Source: Glandiceps talaboti (Eukaryota > Hemichordata > Enteropneusta > Spengelidae). From it: DNA of 37,500 bases. A program made the position numbers and the translations under genes. Of this stretch, positions 12,349 to 22,295 are shown one piece after another (within the stretch, counting starts at the first letter, position 1; the number at the start of each line of letters is the position of its first letter). Location: assembly GCF_964340395.1 (NCBI RefSeq), contig NC_135566.1, positions 20,588,797 through 20,626,296 on the forward strand, read 5' to 3'. Under the pieces are notes generated by a model. It searched no databases and had not been told where the DNA came from. It saw nothing but the letters and a program-made list of their open reading frames with translations.

Positions 12349-13145
12349 TGTTTACATTCCGTAAGGGAGGGTAATGTTATACTTTTATGTCTTCTGCCTG
12401 TCCGTCCGTCTGTCTGTCCGTCCATCTGTCTATCTGACGTCTGTCTGTCAACACGATAATAACCACTGCATCAATTCTAACGAAACTTGCAGCACAACTT
12501 TCTAGTGCTTTGTATAAAAACTGAATAAGTTTTGGTAAACATTATATGAATATTACTAAATCATTTACATAACTATTAATTTTTGGTAATTAGGTTATAC
12601 TTTACGACTGCACACTTCAAATTACATAATAACATAGTGCATATATCAACCATGACAATAAAGCGCACCTGTTCTATAAAGAGTGATTCACATAATTAAT
12701 AGTTTTCGATAATTAGGCGATATCGTAAGAAAACATGCTTCAAATTCCCTAATTATAACATGGTACAAACATCAATCACAACAAAGTGTACATGTCCTCT
12801 AAAGCTAGTTGACGAAGCTTTGAGATTGAATGGGGCATTTTCATAAGTAATGATTTGTGGTAATTAAGCTATATCTTTAGAATGCAAAGTTTTAATTTTA
12901 TATCATTTGAAACGTACTAACAAAGCGCAGATCTTATATGCATAATTAATTACTTATGGAAATGTATGCAAGTATGCAAGCTTCAAATTTCTTATAGTTT
13001 TAAATAATTAATTTGGCAATTAAGGGGTACAATATGTATATTTATATCTCAGAATGACTTTTGCATTCTGACAAGTTGTGTATGAAAAACACTGTAGAGG
13101 CTTTGCCCTTATGGAAGGCATTCAGTCTACCTCTGGTTTATCATC
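12349..13145 (-). mobile_element. Satellite/microsatellite repeat family, short inverted copy 1
   Basis: Read on the minus strand this copy has the family order: a GAATGCCTTCCATAAGGG-like start near 13100-13130, several core units with the TTAATTATG/GTGCTTTGTTATGG type of sequence, a (GACA)n-like tract at 12396-12450, and CCCTTACGGAATG at 12357-12369. It lacks the ~2-kb insert of copies A and B. Confidence 0.55.
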
Positions 13146-13805
13146 CTATCTCCCACATAAAACATTTGAAAGAAATATCATATGGATATAAGTACTGCTT
13201 TAAATGTGATCAATTTATTACAGAAAACTACTAGTTTTATCATCCTCAAATGTACAATAAAATGGTTCTTGTAAATGAAATATGTTGACCAGAAGATAAA
13301 TTGTAAACTGTATTAAATTGATTTTAAGAGTTGTACATTTTGCAATAGATCAAAGTCCCTGTGGTCTTACAGTAGTCCATTGTGATTACCAGTAACATTT
13401 CAGCCTCACAATACTTGAACTCCCTTATTGAGTTACAAACAAGGACTTGATATATGGTCTTCCACATTGTAAGGTTTTTTTATGAATAGAAAAAGCCAAT
13501 AAATACCCATTTGTCATCCATATGGCCATTTGAAATGAAAGCCTGGTGAAAAATTCCAACTAAATACACAAGAATTTGAATTCGCCGAAGTGTCAATGCA
13601 TGCAGGAGACATACATGTTGAATCTTTTAAATTATTCCCACTAGAGAAATTCATCTAACGGTAAGCTTGAGGTTGCATTTCCCAAATGGTCAATACATTA
13701 CACCACATTTTTCTTAACACACTTAAATGCAATCTAACTTAAATATTACGTACTTGTAATTCTGTCAATCGAGTGTTCATAGGCACCTGAAAAAGGGCTT
13801 AATAA

Positions 13806-13854
13806 TTTTACCTCCCGTAAGAGGGGTTATGTTATGCTTTTGTCTGTCTGTTTG

Positions 13855-13886
<32 letters not shown>

Positions 13887-14285
13887 TGTATGTATATATG
13901 TATGTATGTCTGTCTGTGAACACGATATCTCAAGACTACTGCACCAATCCTTATAGGATATGTGTGCTTTGTCATGGTTGATGTATCCTTATAGGATATG
14001 TGTGCTTTGTCATGGTTGATGTATGTGCCGAATTATTATTTAAAAAGCTTGTTGATGTAGCTTATAATTGTAACCGTTAATTTGCATAATTAATTATTTT
14101 TCTATAATTAGGCAATATGCTAACTGTAGAAGCTCCAACCTTCATATAATTTCATATAATTCAATGGAGGGGTGTATTATGTACACTATCTATAGAATTT
14201 TGCACTCCAACAATGTGTGTAAGACCAACAATCGTATGGTTTTGCCCCTATGAAAAGCATTCAGTTTAAATCTGTGTTGATTGTT
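13806..14285 (-). mobile_element. Satellite/microsatellite repeat family, short inverted copy 2
   Basis: It opens on the + strand with TTACCTCCCGTAAGAGGGG, then a (TGTC)n/(TATG)n tract at 13840-13915 and about two core units, and closes with CCCCTATGAAAAGCATTCAG. The layout is the same as 12349-13145 and 24673-25205. An exact 38-bp tandem duplication lies inside at 13948-14023. Confidence 0.55.
13948..14023 (+). repeat. Exact 38-bp tandem duplication
   Basis: Positions 13948-13985 and 13986-14023 are identical. The unit begins TCCTTATAGGATATG and ends GGTTGATGTA. It lies in a core unit of the satellite-bearing family. Confidence 0.85.
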
Positions 14286-14300
14286 ACATGAATTGTGTGA

Positions 14301-14329
14301 GTGGTGGTGGTGGTGGTGGTGGTGGTGGT
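14301..14329 (+). repeat. (GGT)n microsatellite
   Basis: About nine GTG/GGT units just after the end of the short repeat copy. Confidence 0.9.
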
Positions 14330-15130
14330 CTAAGAACAATTACTAGATATCACTGTTAAGCGACTTATTAATGTAATAGGAAGTCAAGCATGGGGACGTT
14401 ATAACCACGCTGAAAAAACTAAGAAAAGCATAATAGTTGCGCTAACTACATTCTACCATTGAGCTACGATTGAGCTGAGTAGCTTTAAAATAAAGAACAG
14501 AGACCCAATGTTTTGACTGCTAGAACAATAATTTGTCATTTTCGGCCCAGATCTATAAAACTTCATTATTGAGGTCTGCTATTTAAGTACACATCACCTG
14601 CATGACTCTTTCTTATATGCTTGGAGGGGAGGGGGTAGGAACAATTACTTTGAAGTTTAAAGTGTAACCTATTAATCTCTACTTTATGTTTGTTGCACCT
14701 GAACCATAAATAGCTATGATTTAATCGTGGCGAAGGTGACATCCATTAACATAAATCAACAAAGAGTATCATATGCTATATGATTACTGGGCATAGTAAG
14801 CGATAAACTATATATCTTTGGACACATAGACGTGAGTAATCGTAACCAAGTGATGAATTGTGCATGGTTATTGTCCTGCCACGACCCTAAATCCCAACGT
14901 CTATTGATAATGCATATATTAGGAATACGTGTATCAACATCTAACTTGTTCTTCTTTTCGCCACCATTGTGGATGTAGCCATGAATAGCTTATCTTTAGC
15001 ACTTTGCTCACACTATTTCAGGATTGACGTACTCTGCTGAATAGTCTTTGTAGATCTTCAACATACGGCTTGCTATCAGAAAGTCAAAGATCATACTTGG
15101 TACAGAGTTGACCGCATTACATTTTCTGAC
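14330..15130. other. No gene recognised
   Basis: Unremarkable AT-rich sequence without supported features. Confidence 0.4.
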
Positions 15131-15141
15131 TTTATAATATA

Positions 15142-15205
<64 letters not shown>

Positions 15206-15213
15206 CTCGGTGA

Positions 15214-15269
<56 letters not shown>

Positions 15270-15356
15270 CTCGGTGAGTATCAATCTGCTAAGACAATGC
15301 TCTATACCGCAGTGGCAGAGCGTAATAGTTTTATTAACTATATATATATATATATT
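15131..15356 (-). mobile_element. TA tracts with Penelope-like terminal sequence
   Basis: Two long (TA)n runs (about 15137-15204 and 15217-15267) are each followed by AACTCGGTGAGTA, and the second continues into a unique tail to about 15330. On the minus strand the tail reads GCTCTGCCACTGCGG, then GAGCATTGT, then ACTCACCGAGTT and TA repeats. This parallels the layout of 15656-15745 (GCTCTGCTACTAATA, GAGCACTGT, AGCGAGGCACTTAC, TA repeats), so I read it as the end of a related element. A third, short TA run lies at 15340-15355. Assignment to Penelope-like elements is inference. Confidence 0.4.
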
Positions 15357-15455
15357 GTTGTCAATCTTTTTGTGTACACACAGCCATCAGTGAACATACA
15401 CAAGTTATGTACATAATGCAGGATGTATAGCTAACGAATACTATTAAACCACACT

Positions 15456-15499
15456 ATTACACCTGACGATCCTTCGGGTGAAACGGTCCGTAGTGTAAT
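15456..15499 (+). ncRNA. Compact type I hammerhead ribozyme-like motif
   Basis: This is the best-formed hammerhead in the window. Helix I is a perfect 7-bp pairing of ATTACAC (15456-15462) with GTGTAAT (15493-15499). The core is CTGACGA (15463-15469). Helix II (15470-15479) is two C-G pairs closed by a TTCG tetraloop with a T-T apposition at its base. GAAA is 15480-15483, helix III is ACG/CGT (15483-15485 with 15489-15491, loop GTC), and A at 15492 is the predicted cleavage base. All invariant core positions and the expected topology are present in 44 nt. Short helices II and III are typical of hammerheads reported in Penelope-like elements. Activity is untested. Confidence 0.65.
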
Positions 15500-15531
15500 T
15501 CCACTATGTAATATCAGACTCGTCTTCTTTC

Positions 15532-15805
<274 letters not shown>

Positions 15806-15815
15806 GGATTGTCAA

Positions 15816-16082
15816 GGTCGGTACATTCACGTAATGTTTGTATGTATATATCGCGTAACAACATGGTCGGACTAAAGTATTCCTTACGGGGGTTTACTTC
15901 TATAGTTAATGCTGAAAAGAGTGTGTTACTGAACAAAAAGTCCGAGCTGGTCTCGAAATGTCGGCAAATACTCGCTCGCCAACAATAGAAGTAAATGGTC
16001 ACGGTAACCCCCGTAAGGAATAGTTTAGTCCGACCATCTTATTACCCAATATATATATACAAACATTACATGTATGTACCGA
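15816..16082. repeat. Foldback: ~88-bp inverted repeats around an 81-bp spacer
   Basis: Left arm 15816-15903 and right arm 15985-16082 are inverted copies sharing GGTCGGACTAAA, TATTCCTTACGGGGGTT, TAATGTTTGTAT and a GTCGGTACAT-like end. The right arm has an extra ~12 bases. The spacer contains CTGAACA and a GAG/CTC mini-helix followed by GAAATGTCGGC, which could be a decayed hammerhead core. It adjoins Penelope-like termini and may be another inverted end of such an element. Confidence 0.6.
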
Positions 16083-16373
16083 TACATATTTATTGTCTAC
16101 CGCACCGTAAAGTTTTGTCAAGTTTTATTGTCTAACTAAGAACAACTAATGCTACGTAAGTAATATGTTCCCTGACGTCATTAATGGTTAATGATCAACA
16201 ACTTCTTCCAATCATTAGTTATATTCAGTATATATTGCCACATCCTTTCTCCTTTAGATGTTTTCCGTCAAGTTTGATTCTATGTTCTATTTGAATGTTC
16301 ACAATAGTTCACATTAATTTCCAAATAGATAATATAACTACCCTACATGATAACTGTAGTTTGTGACTAAAAA

Positions 16374-16436
16374 AAACAGTCCATAACAGTCCATTGCAAC
16401 CTATACTTCAATTTCCAACATAGTCTTTCAAACAAT
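16374..16436 (+). repeat. Imperfect ~60-bp direct repeat, upstream copy
   Basis: It starts AACAGTCCATAACAGTCCAT and matches 18759-18822 at about 87 percent by eye, with the first 26 bases identical. It immediately precedes the 5' truncation point of the LINE, so the pair brackets the LINE. Confidence 0.6.
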
Positions 16437-18719
16437 CCTCAAACAGAAGAGACGACAAGCTGAACGAAGATGGAGATCAAATAAACTGGTGATACACATA
16501 GAGAAATGTATAAAAGTCAATGCAATGTAGTTAACCAACTGATTGATAGAACAAAACAGACTTCTACTCTGATACCATCAAGGAGAACAGTACAAACCAA
16601 AAACAGCTTTTCAACATTGTCAACAGCCTGCTATATAACCACAAGGAATCACCATTGCCATCACACAGCTCAACTGGTAGTCTTGTTAACAGCTTTTCAG
16701 AATTCTTTGCTGAAAAGCTACAGAAGATTCGGACTGAACTCCAGAATACACGTGTAAACAAGAACACTCACAGTGTGTACAACAAGTACACTGGTCTTCA
16801 ACTTTCAACATTTGAACAAGCTACTGAGGAGGAAGTTCGCAAGATAATAAACCAATCCCCAATAAATCCTGCAACCTTGACCCAATACCAACAACTATCT
16901 TATAACAGTATATTAATGTCCTGCTAAAAACCATTGTCAACATCATCTATCTGTCTATATCCACGGGTAATGTACCAAACAAACTCAAGAAGGCTATAGT
17001 CAAACCATTGTTGAAAAAAACCACAACTGTATCCTGAAACCCTGAAGAACTACCGACCAGTGTCTAATTTATCATTTATATCAAAAGTTGTGGAGAAAGT
17101 CGTTGCCAGCAGACTATTAAACACAACATCTCCAAGCAAACAAACTGGATGAAATCATGCAATCGGCCTACAAAAAATCACACAGCATTGAGACGGCTCT
17201 TCTACGGGTTCAAAATGACAGTCTTCCTTCACTTGATGATCGTGAAGTTGTTTTACTAGTTTTGCTGGACCTCTCTGGCTCTGCAGCCTTTGACACTGTC
17301 GACTATTCTCTCCTCCTGACCCATATGCTGAACAGAATGGGCATCACCGGTACTGCGCTAGCTTGGTTCAAGTCATATCTAGCAGACCATCAGCAAACAG
17401 TACAGATAGATGGCAACTTCTCTAACTCGCATGACCTTTAATACGGTGTCCCACAAGGCTCTGTGTTGGGACCAATTCTCTTCACCATATATACAACACC
17501 ACTGGGCGACATCGTTAGACAACACAACATTGAAGTATGCCTGTATGCAGATGATAGTTCACTGTATTTAAGTTTCGAAATCAAGGATCTCAACATTACC
17601 ATTTCACATATGGAGAACTGTGTATCATGTATTCATGAGTGGATGATGGATAATCTCCTGAAGTTAAACACCGACAAGACAGAGGTGCTGTATTTTGGGT
17701 CTCGTCAAAACCAATCTAAACTGAACTTTTCACCTATGAAGATCAATGGAAATGAAATCATGCCTACAACTGAAGCAAGAAACCTTGGCACTTCATTTGA
17801 TTCATGTATGGACATGAAGAGGCAAGTGACACAAGTCTGCAAATCGTCATATTATCATATTAGGAACATTGGTAAAATCAGAAAATATCTCACAGATGAT
17901 GCAGTCAAACTACTAGTCCATACCTTTGTTACATCCAGGATAGATTATTGCAACAGCTTATTGTATGGTATTCCTCTCAGCAGTATAAGGAAACTTCAGC
18001 TTGTACAGAACACAGCCGCTCGATTAATCACCAAAACCAGAAAGTATGACCACATTATAGGAGTTCTTCAAAACCTCTACTGGCTTCCAATATCTGTACG
18101 GATTGAATTCAAGGTACTTCTGATCGCATATAAAGCACTACGTGACACGGCTCCACCATACATATCCCAACTTCTGAAGTTTTATGAACCCAGTCGTAAT
18201 CTACGCTCTAAGTCCAAGCTACTTGTCGAAATTAATCCGGTAAAATCATCATATGGGAAACGTGCTTTCTCCAATGCTGCAGCAGTCTTATGGAACAGTC
18301 TACCTCTTGACATCAGACAGTGTGATGAACTATCATGTTTTAAAACTAAATTAAGTGAAGACTCACCTGTTCAGAAAAGTATTTTGAACATAAGTGACTT
18401 TTCTTTAATATTGTTTTGCTTTTATTACAGGTGACACTCTCAAATGACTTTTTACCAGTGATTCTTACTTATCATTAGTGACTTCTAGAAGTGACTTTTT
18501 GCTATCACAAGTACTTTTTACCAGTGATTCTTGTGTATCATTAGTGACTTTTATTACATGGGACTCTTTATATTGTCAGTGAACTTTGAGACTCTTTTAG
18601 TATGTTTTCCACTAGTAGTTTTTATTGCTTTTGTAGTGTTTCAGTGCCTATGAAATTTTAGGATATATGGTGCTATACAAGTGCTATTATTATTAATATT
18701 ATTATTATTACTATAATTA
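16437..18719 (+). mobile_element. CR1/L2-type LINE, 5'-truncated and degenerate
   Basis: This is a non-LTR retrotransposon lacking its endonuclease part. It begins in the linker before the reverse transcriptase (RRQAERRWRSNK near 16447). The fingers region is broken by frameshifts (LDPIP near 16875, VVEKVVA near 17090), and the palm and C-terminal region follow in 17157-18434. The 3' end has GTGCTATACAAGTGC and then a (TTA)n tail at 18683-18719, the usual microsatellite-like end of this LINE group. Clade placement (CR1, L2 or Crack) rests on motif style only. Confidence 0.8.
17157..18434 (+). pseudogene. LINE reverse transcriptase, interrupted by one stop
   Basis: One reading frame, broken by a single stop at 17439-17441, encodes most of the reverse transcriptase. 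Landmarks are QSAYKKSHSIETALLRVQND at the start, a LLDLSGSAAFDTVD palm motif A (with a small insertion between the usual LDLS and AAFDTVD), GVPQGSVLGP around 17445-17472, and the catalytic YADD at 17544-17555. Further on are LNTDKTEVL and the C-terminal DYCNSLLYGIP and IRKLQLVQN motifs. The upstream fingers lie in other frames, so no functional protein is expected. It copied element RNA at target DNA in its ancestral form. The retained YADD and long open 3' part suggest moderate age. Confidence 0.85.
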
Positions 18720-18758
18720 TTAATCCTTCAGTTCAGTTAGGTTCATTTCCATAGCATT

Positions 18759-18822
18759 CAAACAGTCCATAACAGTCCATTGCAATATATATTTCAATTT
18801 TCTACATATTCTTGCAAATATG
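18759..18822 (+). repeat. Imperfect ~60-bp direct repeat, downstream copy
   Basis: This is the partner of 16374-16436. It lies about 40 bp beyond the LINE (TTA)n tail and next to the end of the Gypsy relic. The differences are mostly C/T. Confidence 0.6.
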
Positions 18823-18829
18823 ATGGTTT

Positions 18830-19430
18830 GTTTACAGACCTCCAAGATAATGTAGCATGGAGGATCCTGGGATATTGGTGTATCGGTGTTTACTTTGTCC
18901 ACGATCTTGGATGATGGTGATAATGGATTGATGACTTCAACTGGTATGTCCCTAGCTGTTCCTTTGTTACCATAATTAATTTCAGTGCTGGGGAGATGGT
19001 ACTTCTCTGCTGATTTACGTAGGTTCTGGCGGTTTCGGCGATATGTCCTTCCATCTTCTGTGGTGACTTCATACGACCTGACGTTTACTTGTTTGTCAAC
19101 TGTTGCCTTTTTCCATTCTTTTCTTGAGTTGTTGATTGACATTACTATCACAACATCTCCTTGTTTTAGAGGTCATAGATCTTTGGCTCCTTGGTTGTAG
19201 TATTTAACTTGTCTGATTTGGTTTTCCTTTATGTGTTTTGGCACTTCTGTAACTACCTTTGGCTTCAGTAACTTTTCTGTTGTGGGTAATTGCGTTCTGG
19301 TTCTTCTATCCATGAGTCACTGTACATGGCTGCTATTCATGCCTTGTGTTGGTGTGTTTCGAAAATCTGGGATTGCTAGATATGGATCTGCTCCAGCTGC
19401 TTTGGCCTTCTTCTTTAGATTATTTGCTGA
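18830..19430 (-). pseudogene. Gypsy integrase C-terminal part
   Basis: It continues the integrase frame past the stop at 19431 with FRNTPTQGM and the basic segments expected downstream of the catalytic core, through to an EDGRTYRRNRQNL motif near 19050. At least three stops interrupt it. In intact elements this region helps bind DNA during integration; here it is dead. Confidence 0.7.
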
Positions 19431-20075
19431 TTATACTGCATTCTCGACTTTGCCATTGCTTTGGGGATTTCCTGGTGATGTGGTAATGTGTTCGAAATCC
19501 CAGACTTTGCTGAATTTCTTGAACTCATCAGCAGATGCTTGTAGGCCGTTGTCAGAAATCCATGTGTCTGGTATGCCATGGCGTGCAAATTGAGCTTTCA
19601 ATTTTCTGATGATGGTTGTTGCCTTGGTAACTTCACAGTAGTCAATTTCCCAGTAGTTTGAGTAGTAGTCTACCGTGATGAGATATTGTTTACTGTCGAA
19701 TAAGAGTAAATCTGTGCCTACTTTTGCCCATGGTTGATCTGGCACTTCATGTGGTATTAGAGTTTCTTTCTGTTGTTTAACCCCTAAGATATGACATGCG
19801 TCACATTTACTTATGTAATCCTTGACTTTGGCATTCATTCCAGGCCAGTAGAGACATTCTCTCGCTCTTCTAAAACATCCTTCTATGCCTATGTGTGATG
19901 AATGGATGCGTTGTAGCATGTCATATCTCTGTGCGATGGGAATGAGTGCACATTCATCTTTGAAAATAATTCTGTCTTGTACACTCAGTTCATCTTTGCT
20001 GTAGAAATATGGAGTTAGACACGGTGGTAACTCTTCCTTGGTTTGTGGAAAACCCATTCTGATGATGCTTATCAA
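19431..20075 (-). pseudogene. Gypsy integrase zinc finger and catalytic core
   Basis: The open frame of 214 codons carries the HHCC zinc-binding region (HSSHIG, then YWPGM, then CDACH) and all three acidic residues of the DDE core. These are Asp in GTDLLLFDSKQYL, Asp in WISDNGLQ, and Glu in PQSNGKVENAV just before a premature stop. Integrase joins the retroelement cDNA ends to host DNA. The catalytic residues survive, but the stop after the Glu and the loss of flanking domains make it a pseudogene. Confidence 0.85.
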
Positions 20076-20147
20076 CCTCTGAAGACTGCTGTCATTCCGT
20101 GTATGATGTTGAATGTCACGTAGACGTGTATCTGAGATCAGTAATGA

Positions 20148-20492
20148 CTACATCATGTTCACTGATTCTATCTCCACTTGGCCTTCATCTTTTGCTTCAT
20201 TTGGTAGGTATGCCCGACTCGGAATATCGGCAAGCTGCATTTGTTTTCCTGGTCGGTATATTAATGTGTTTGTTGGCTTGGGCATCTCGATGATGGCTTG
20301 TACCTTTGCTGGATCGGGTTTTAGACTGTTATCAGTGATAAGATGCCCATGAAATGGAACTTCTTTTAACTTGAGTTTGATCTTATCTTTGTTGAGTTTC
20401 AGGTTTCGCTCTTGACATCTTTTCATTAGTGCTCGTAGTCGTTTGTCATGATTTGCTATTGTTTCCTCCATAGTATTGCCTTCTCCATACAC
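20148..20492 (-). pseudogene. Gypsy RT thumb fused to RNase H end by internal deletion
   Basis: The frame starts just after the RT catalytic VDD (near 20500-20510) and runs through the FHGHLITDNSLKPDPAKV thumb motif. About ten residues later it jumps to RPGKQMQLADIPSRAYLP, which belongs at the end of the RNase H/connection region. In Ty3/Gypsy elements these motifs are normally separated by a couple of hundred residues, so most of RNase H is missing, yet the reading frame stays open across the join. Confidence 0.75.
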
Positions 20493-20809
20493 TTGGATGT
20501 CATCAACAATTGACGTACACCCCGTAAACCTTCAACTGCTTGGTCTTGTCTGCATTGGAACTCTTCTGGTGCTGTGGAGATTCCAGATGGCATTCTAAAC
20601 CAACGGAATCTCCGAATGGGGTGTTGAACGTAGTCATATATTAGCTTTCTTCATCCAATGCTACATGCCAGAATCCATTCTTGGCATCGACTACGCTGAA
20701 CAGTTTTGCTTTACCCAGTTCTGACAGAACATCATCTATAGTTGTCATGGGGTAGTGGCTTCTCTTTAGTGCTGTTTTTAAATTTCTTGGGTCAATGCAG
20801 CTTTATTAA
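20493..20809 (-). pseudogene. Gypsy reverse transcriptase palm (frameshifted)
   Basis: Across at least two frames the minus strand encodes LFSVVDAKNGFWHV, MPSGISTAPEEFQ and IVDDIQVYGEG, the ordered palm motifs of Ty3/Gypsy reverse transcriptase including the catalytic aspartates. A stop replaces a leucine codon after the ALDEES segment, and the frame shifts again before VDD. Confidence 0.8.
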
Positions 20810-21346
20810 TCAGTCAAGTTCTAATTCAAGTTGTTGTTTAACAGCAATTGGCACCTTCCTTGGTGGATGCACTACTGGTTTGACACTTTCATCTAGCTCA
20901 AGGTAATACTTTCCTGCCAGTAGTCCAGTTCCTTTAAATACATCTGAATATTCTTTGATCAGTTGTTTCACCATGAGTGCTTGCCTTGGTTCCACTCCAT
21001 TGATTGTTGATCTTATCCCTACTCCATCTTGGATTGCAAAGATATTCTCATATTGTACTTCAATCAGCTTCATTTGTTGGATGGCATTACATCCTATGAT
21101 TGGCATACACTTGTCATCGTCAACAATGACAAAGTTCGCTCGGTATCGCATTCCATTCTTTGGGTTGATCATTTTCACCTTACAGTGACCTCTTGACTTG
21201 ATAGTAGTTTTGTTGTACATCATCAGTATTTGGTTTGTTTCCACTATCTTGTACTTCTTCACATTTCGCAGCTTCTTCATAGGAAGTACATTGCATGTTG
21301 CTCCCAAATCTAGCTGAAAATTCATTGGTTTCCCTTCGATATTCAT
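20810..21346 (-). pseudogene. Gypsy aspartic protease and RT N-terminus
   Basis: The 178-codon frame has the protease active-site segment FQLDLGATCNVLP near its start and the IIGCNAIQQM flap/hydrophobic motif about 85 residues later. The RT leader (YSDVFKGTGLL, then PPRKVPIAV) follows. The active-site triplet is Asp-Leu-Gly rather than Asp-Ser/Thr-Gly, a change expected to impair the protease. The frame is lost at the RT fingers. Confidence 0.8.
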
Positions 21347-21395
21347 TTTTGCACAACTTTATGGGGGAACAATAAGATTGATAGAGTCGAGACAA

Positions 21396-21660
21396 TGAAA
21401 GATTTGGGATCAATGTCAGTTCAAACATCTCCTGGTCCAATCACATACAAACTGTTGTCTCTAAGGCAAATCGAATGCTTGGTCTTGTGAGAAGGATGTG
21501 TGGGCACAGTATATCCTGTAGGGCAAAGTGCTTATTATACATAACTTTAGTTTGTATATGCAACATTATCCTGGAGTGTCCCAATCAAAAATCTGTTCAT
21601 GCACTTGGAAGGGGTTCAGAGACATGCAACGAAATATATCTTAGGCAATGATAGTAGTGT
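21396..21660 (+). pseudogene. Small LINE reverse-transcriptase fragment
   Basis: The + strand encodes, over shifted frames, KDLGSMS, SNISWSNHIQTVVSKANRM, LGLVRRMC and VQRHATKYILG. These are consecutive post-palm motifs of a non-LTR reverse transcriptase. The fragment starts right after the Gypsy protease end. It differs from the LINE at 16437-18719, whose equivalent motifs read NLGTSFDSCMDMKRQ and LQLVQNTAARL. Confidence 0.65.
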
Positions 21661-21959
21661 AGTGGTGTAGATATAAACATCGTCTTTTAAGCTTGTATCA
21701 GCTTTTACTTTCGTACTGAACTGATTGATGTCAAGTTTATTGTAAATAGTTCGAATGGTAAATATGATGTCATTTAAAATTGAGAATTTTAGATATTATA
21801 CTTTTAACAGAATTTATTCTATTAGGATCGCCTTGACATTTGATATTTCACTTGCCATTAAAAACAAGCATTTGACGAATCTTAATACTCAGATTCATCA
21901 TCATCATTTCGACCACAGTCGACCATCATCATCATGTGTGCTGGCGTCGTGGCAGGTAT

Positions 21960-22290
21960 TTCTTCAAACATTTCGATTCTCCATTAGAGATGTCAGCTCA
22001 GGGATGTTTTCCATTCCTGTGTCCTCAAGGACGACATGTACATACGTTGTATGACGGAAACCTGCTGATCCATGTTTTGGATCCCAAAACACAAATTTAT
22101 TTGCTGCCTCTTCCTGGTGAAAGTGGCCAGTTGCCCTCAGTCTACGCCCCCTGATTGTAGAGGAGACTTTAGGGAGATCTCCATACAGGTTATCGTTGCT
22201 TACTTTGTCTTTCCAGTTGCTGTTAATGGTGGCACGGAGTAATCTAATATAGCACCCGTTCACACTTTTCTTCAGTTGTTTTGTCAAGGT
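21960..22290 (-). pseudogene. C-terminal fragment of another LINE ORF2
   Basis: The minus-strand frame reads RLLRATINSNWKDKVSN, then LYGDLPKVS, RGRRLRATGHF and DPKHGS, followed by TYVHVVLEDTG and LMENRNVW. This is the conserved C-terminal extension found after the reverse transcriptase in many invertebrate LINE ORF2 proteins. The reverse transcriptase itself is absent, and ATC/TCA-rich sequence at 21895-21940 may be its 3' tail. Confidence 0.65.
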
Positions 22291-22295
22291 CCATG

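Larger units (their letters stand above)
18830..21395 (-). mobile_element. Ty3/Gypsy LTR-retrotransposon relic (pol only)
   Basis: Read from 21395 down to 18830, the order is aspartic protease, reverse transcriptase, a short RNase H remnant, integrase and a C-terminal integrase extension: the Ty3/Gypsy order. Frames change repeatedly and there are in-frame stops. No gag and no clear long terminal repeats are visible. At the protease end it abuts a + strand LINE fragment. It abuts the CR1/L2-type LINE on the other side, so both ends are lost or masked. Confidence 0.85.

Noticed and set aside
19231-19593. Plus-strand 120-codon open frame
   Set aside because: Shadow of the Gypsy integrase region on the opposite strand.
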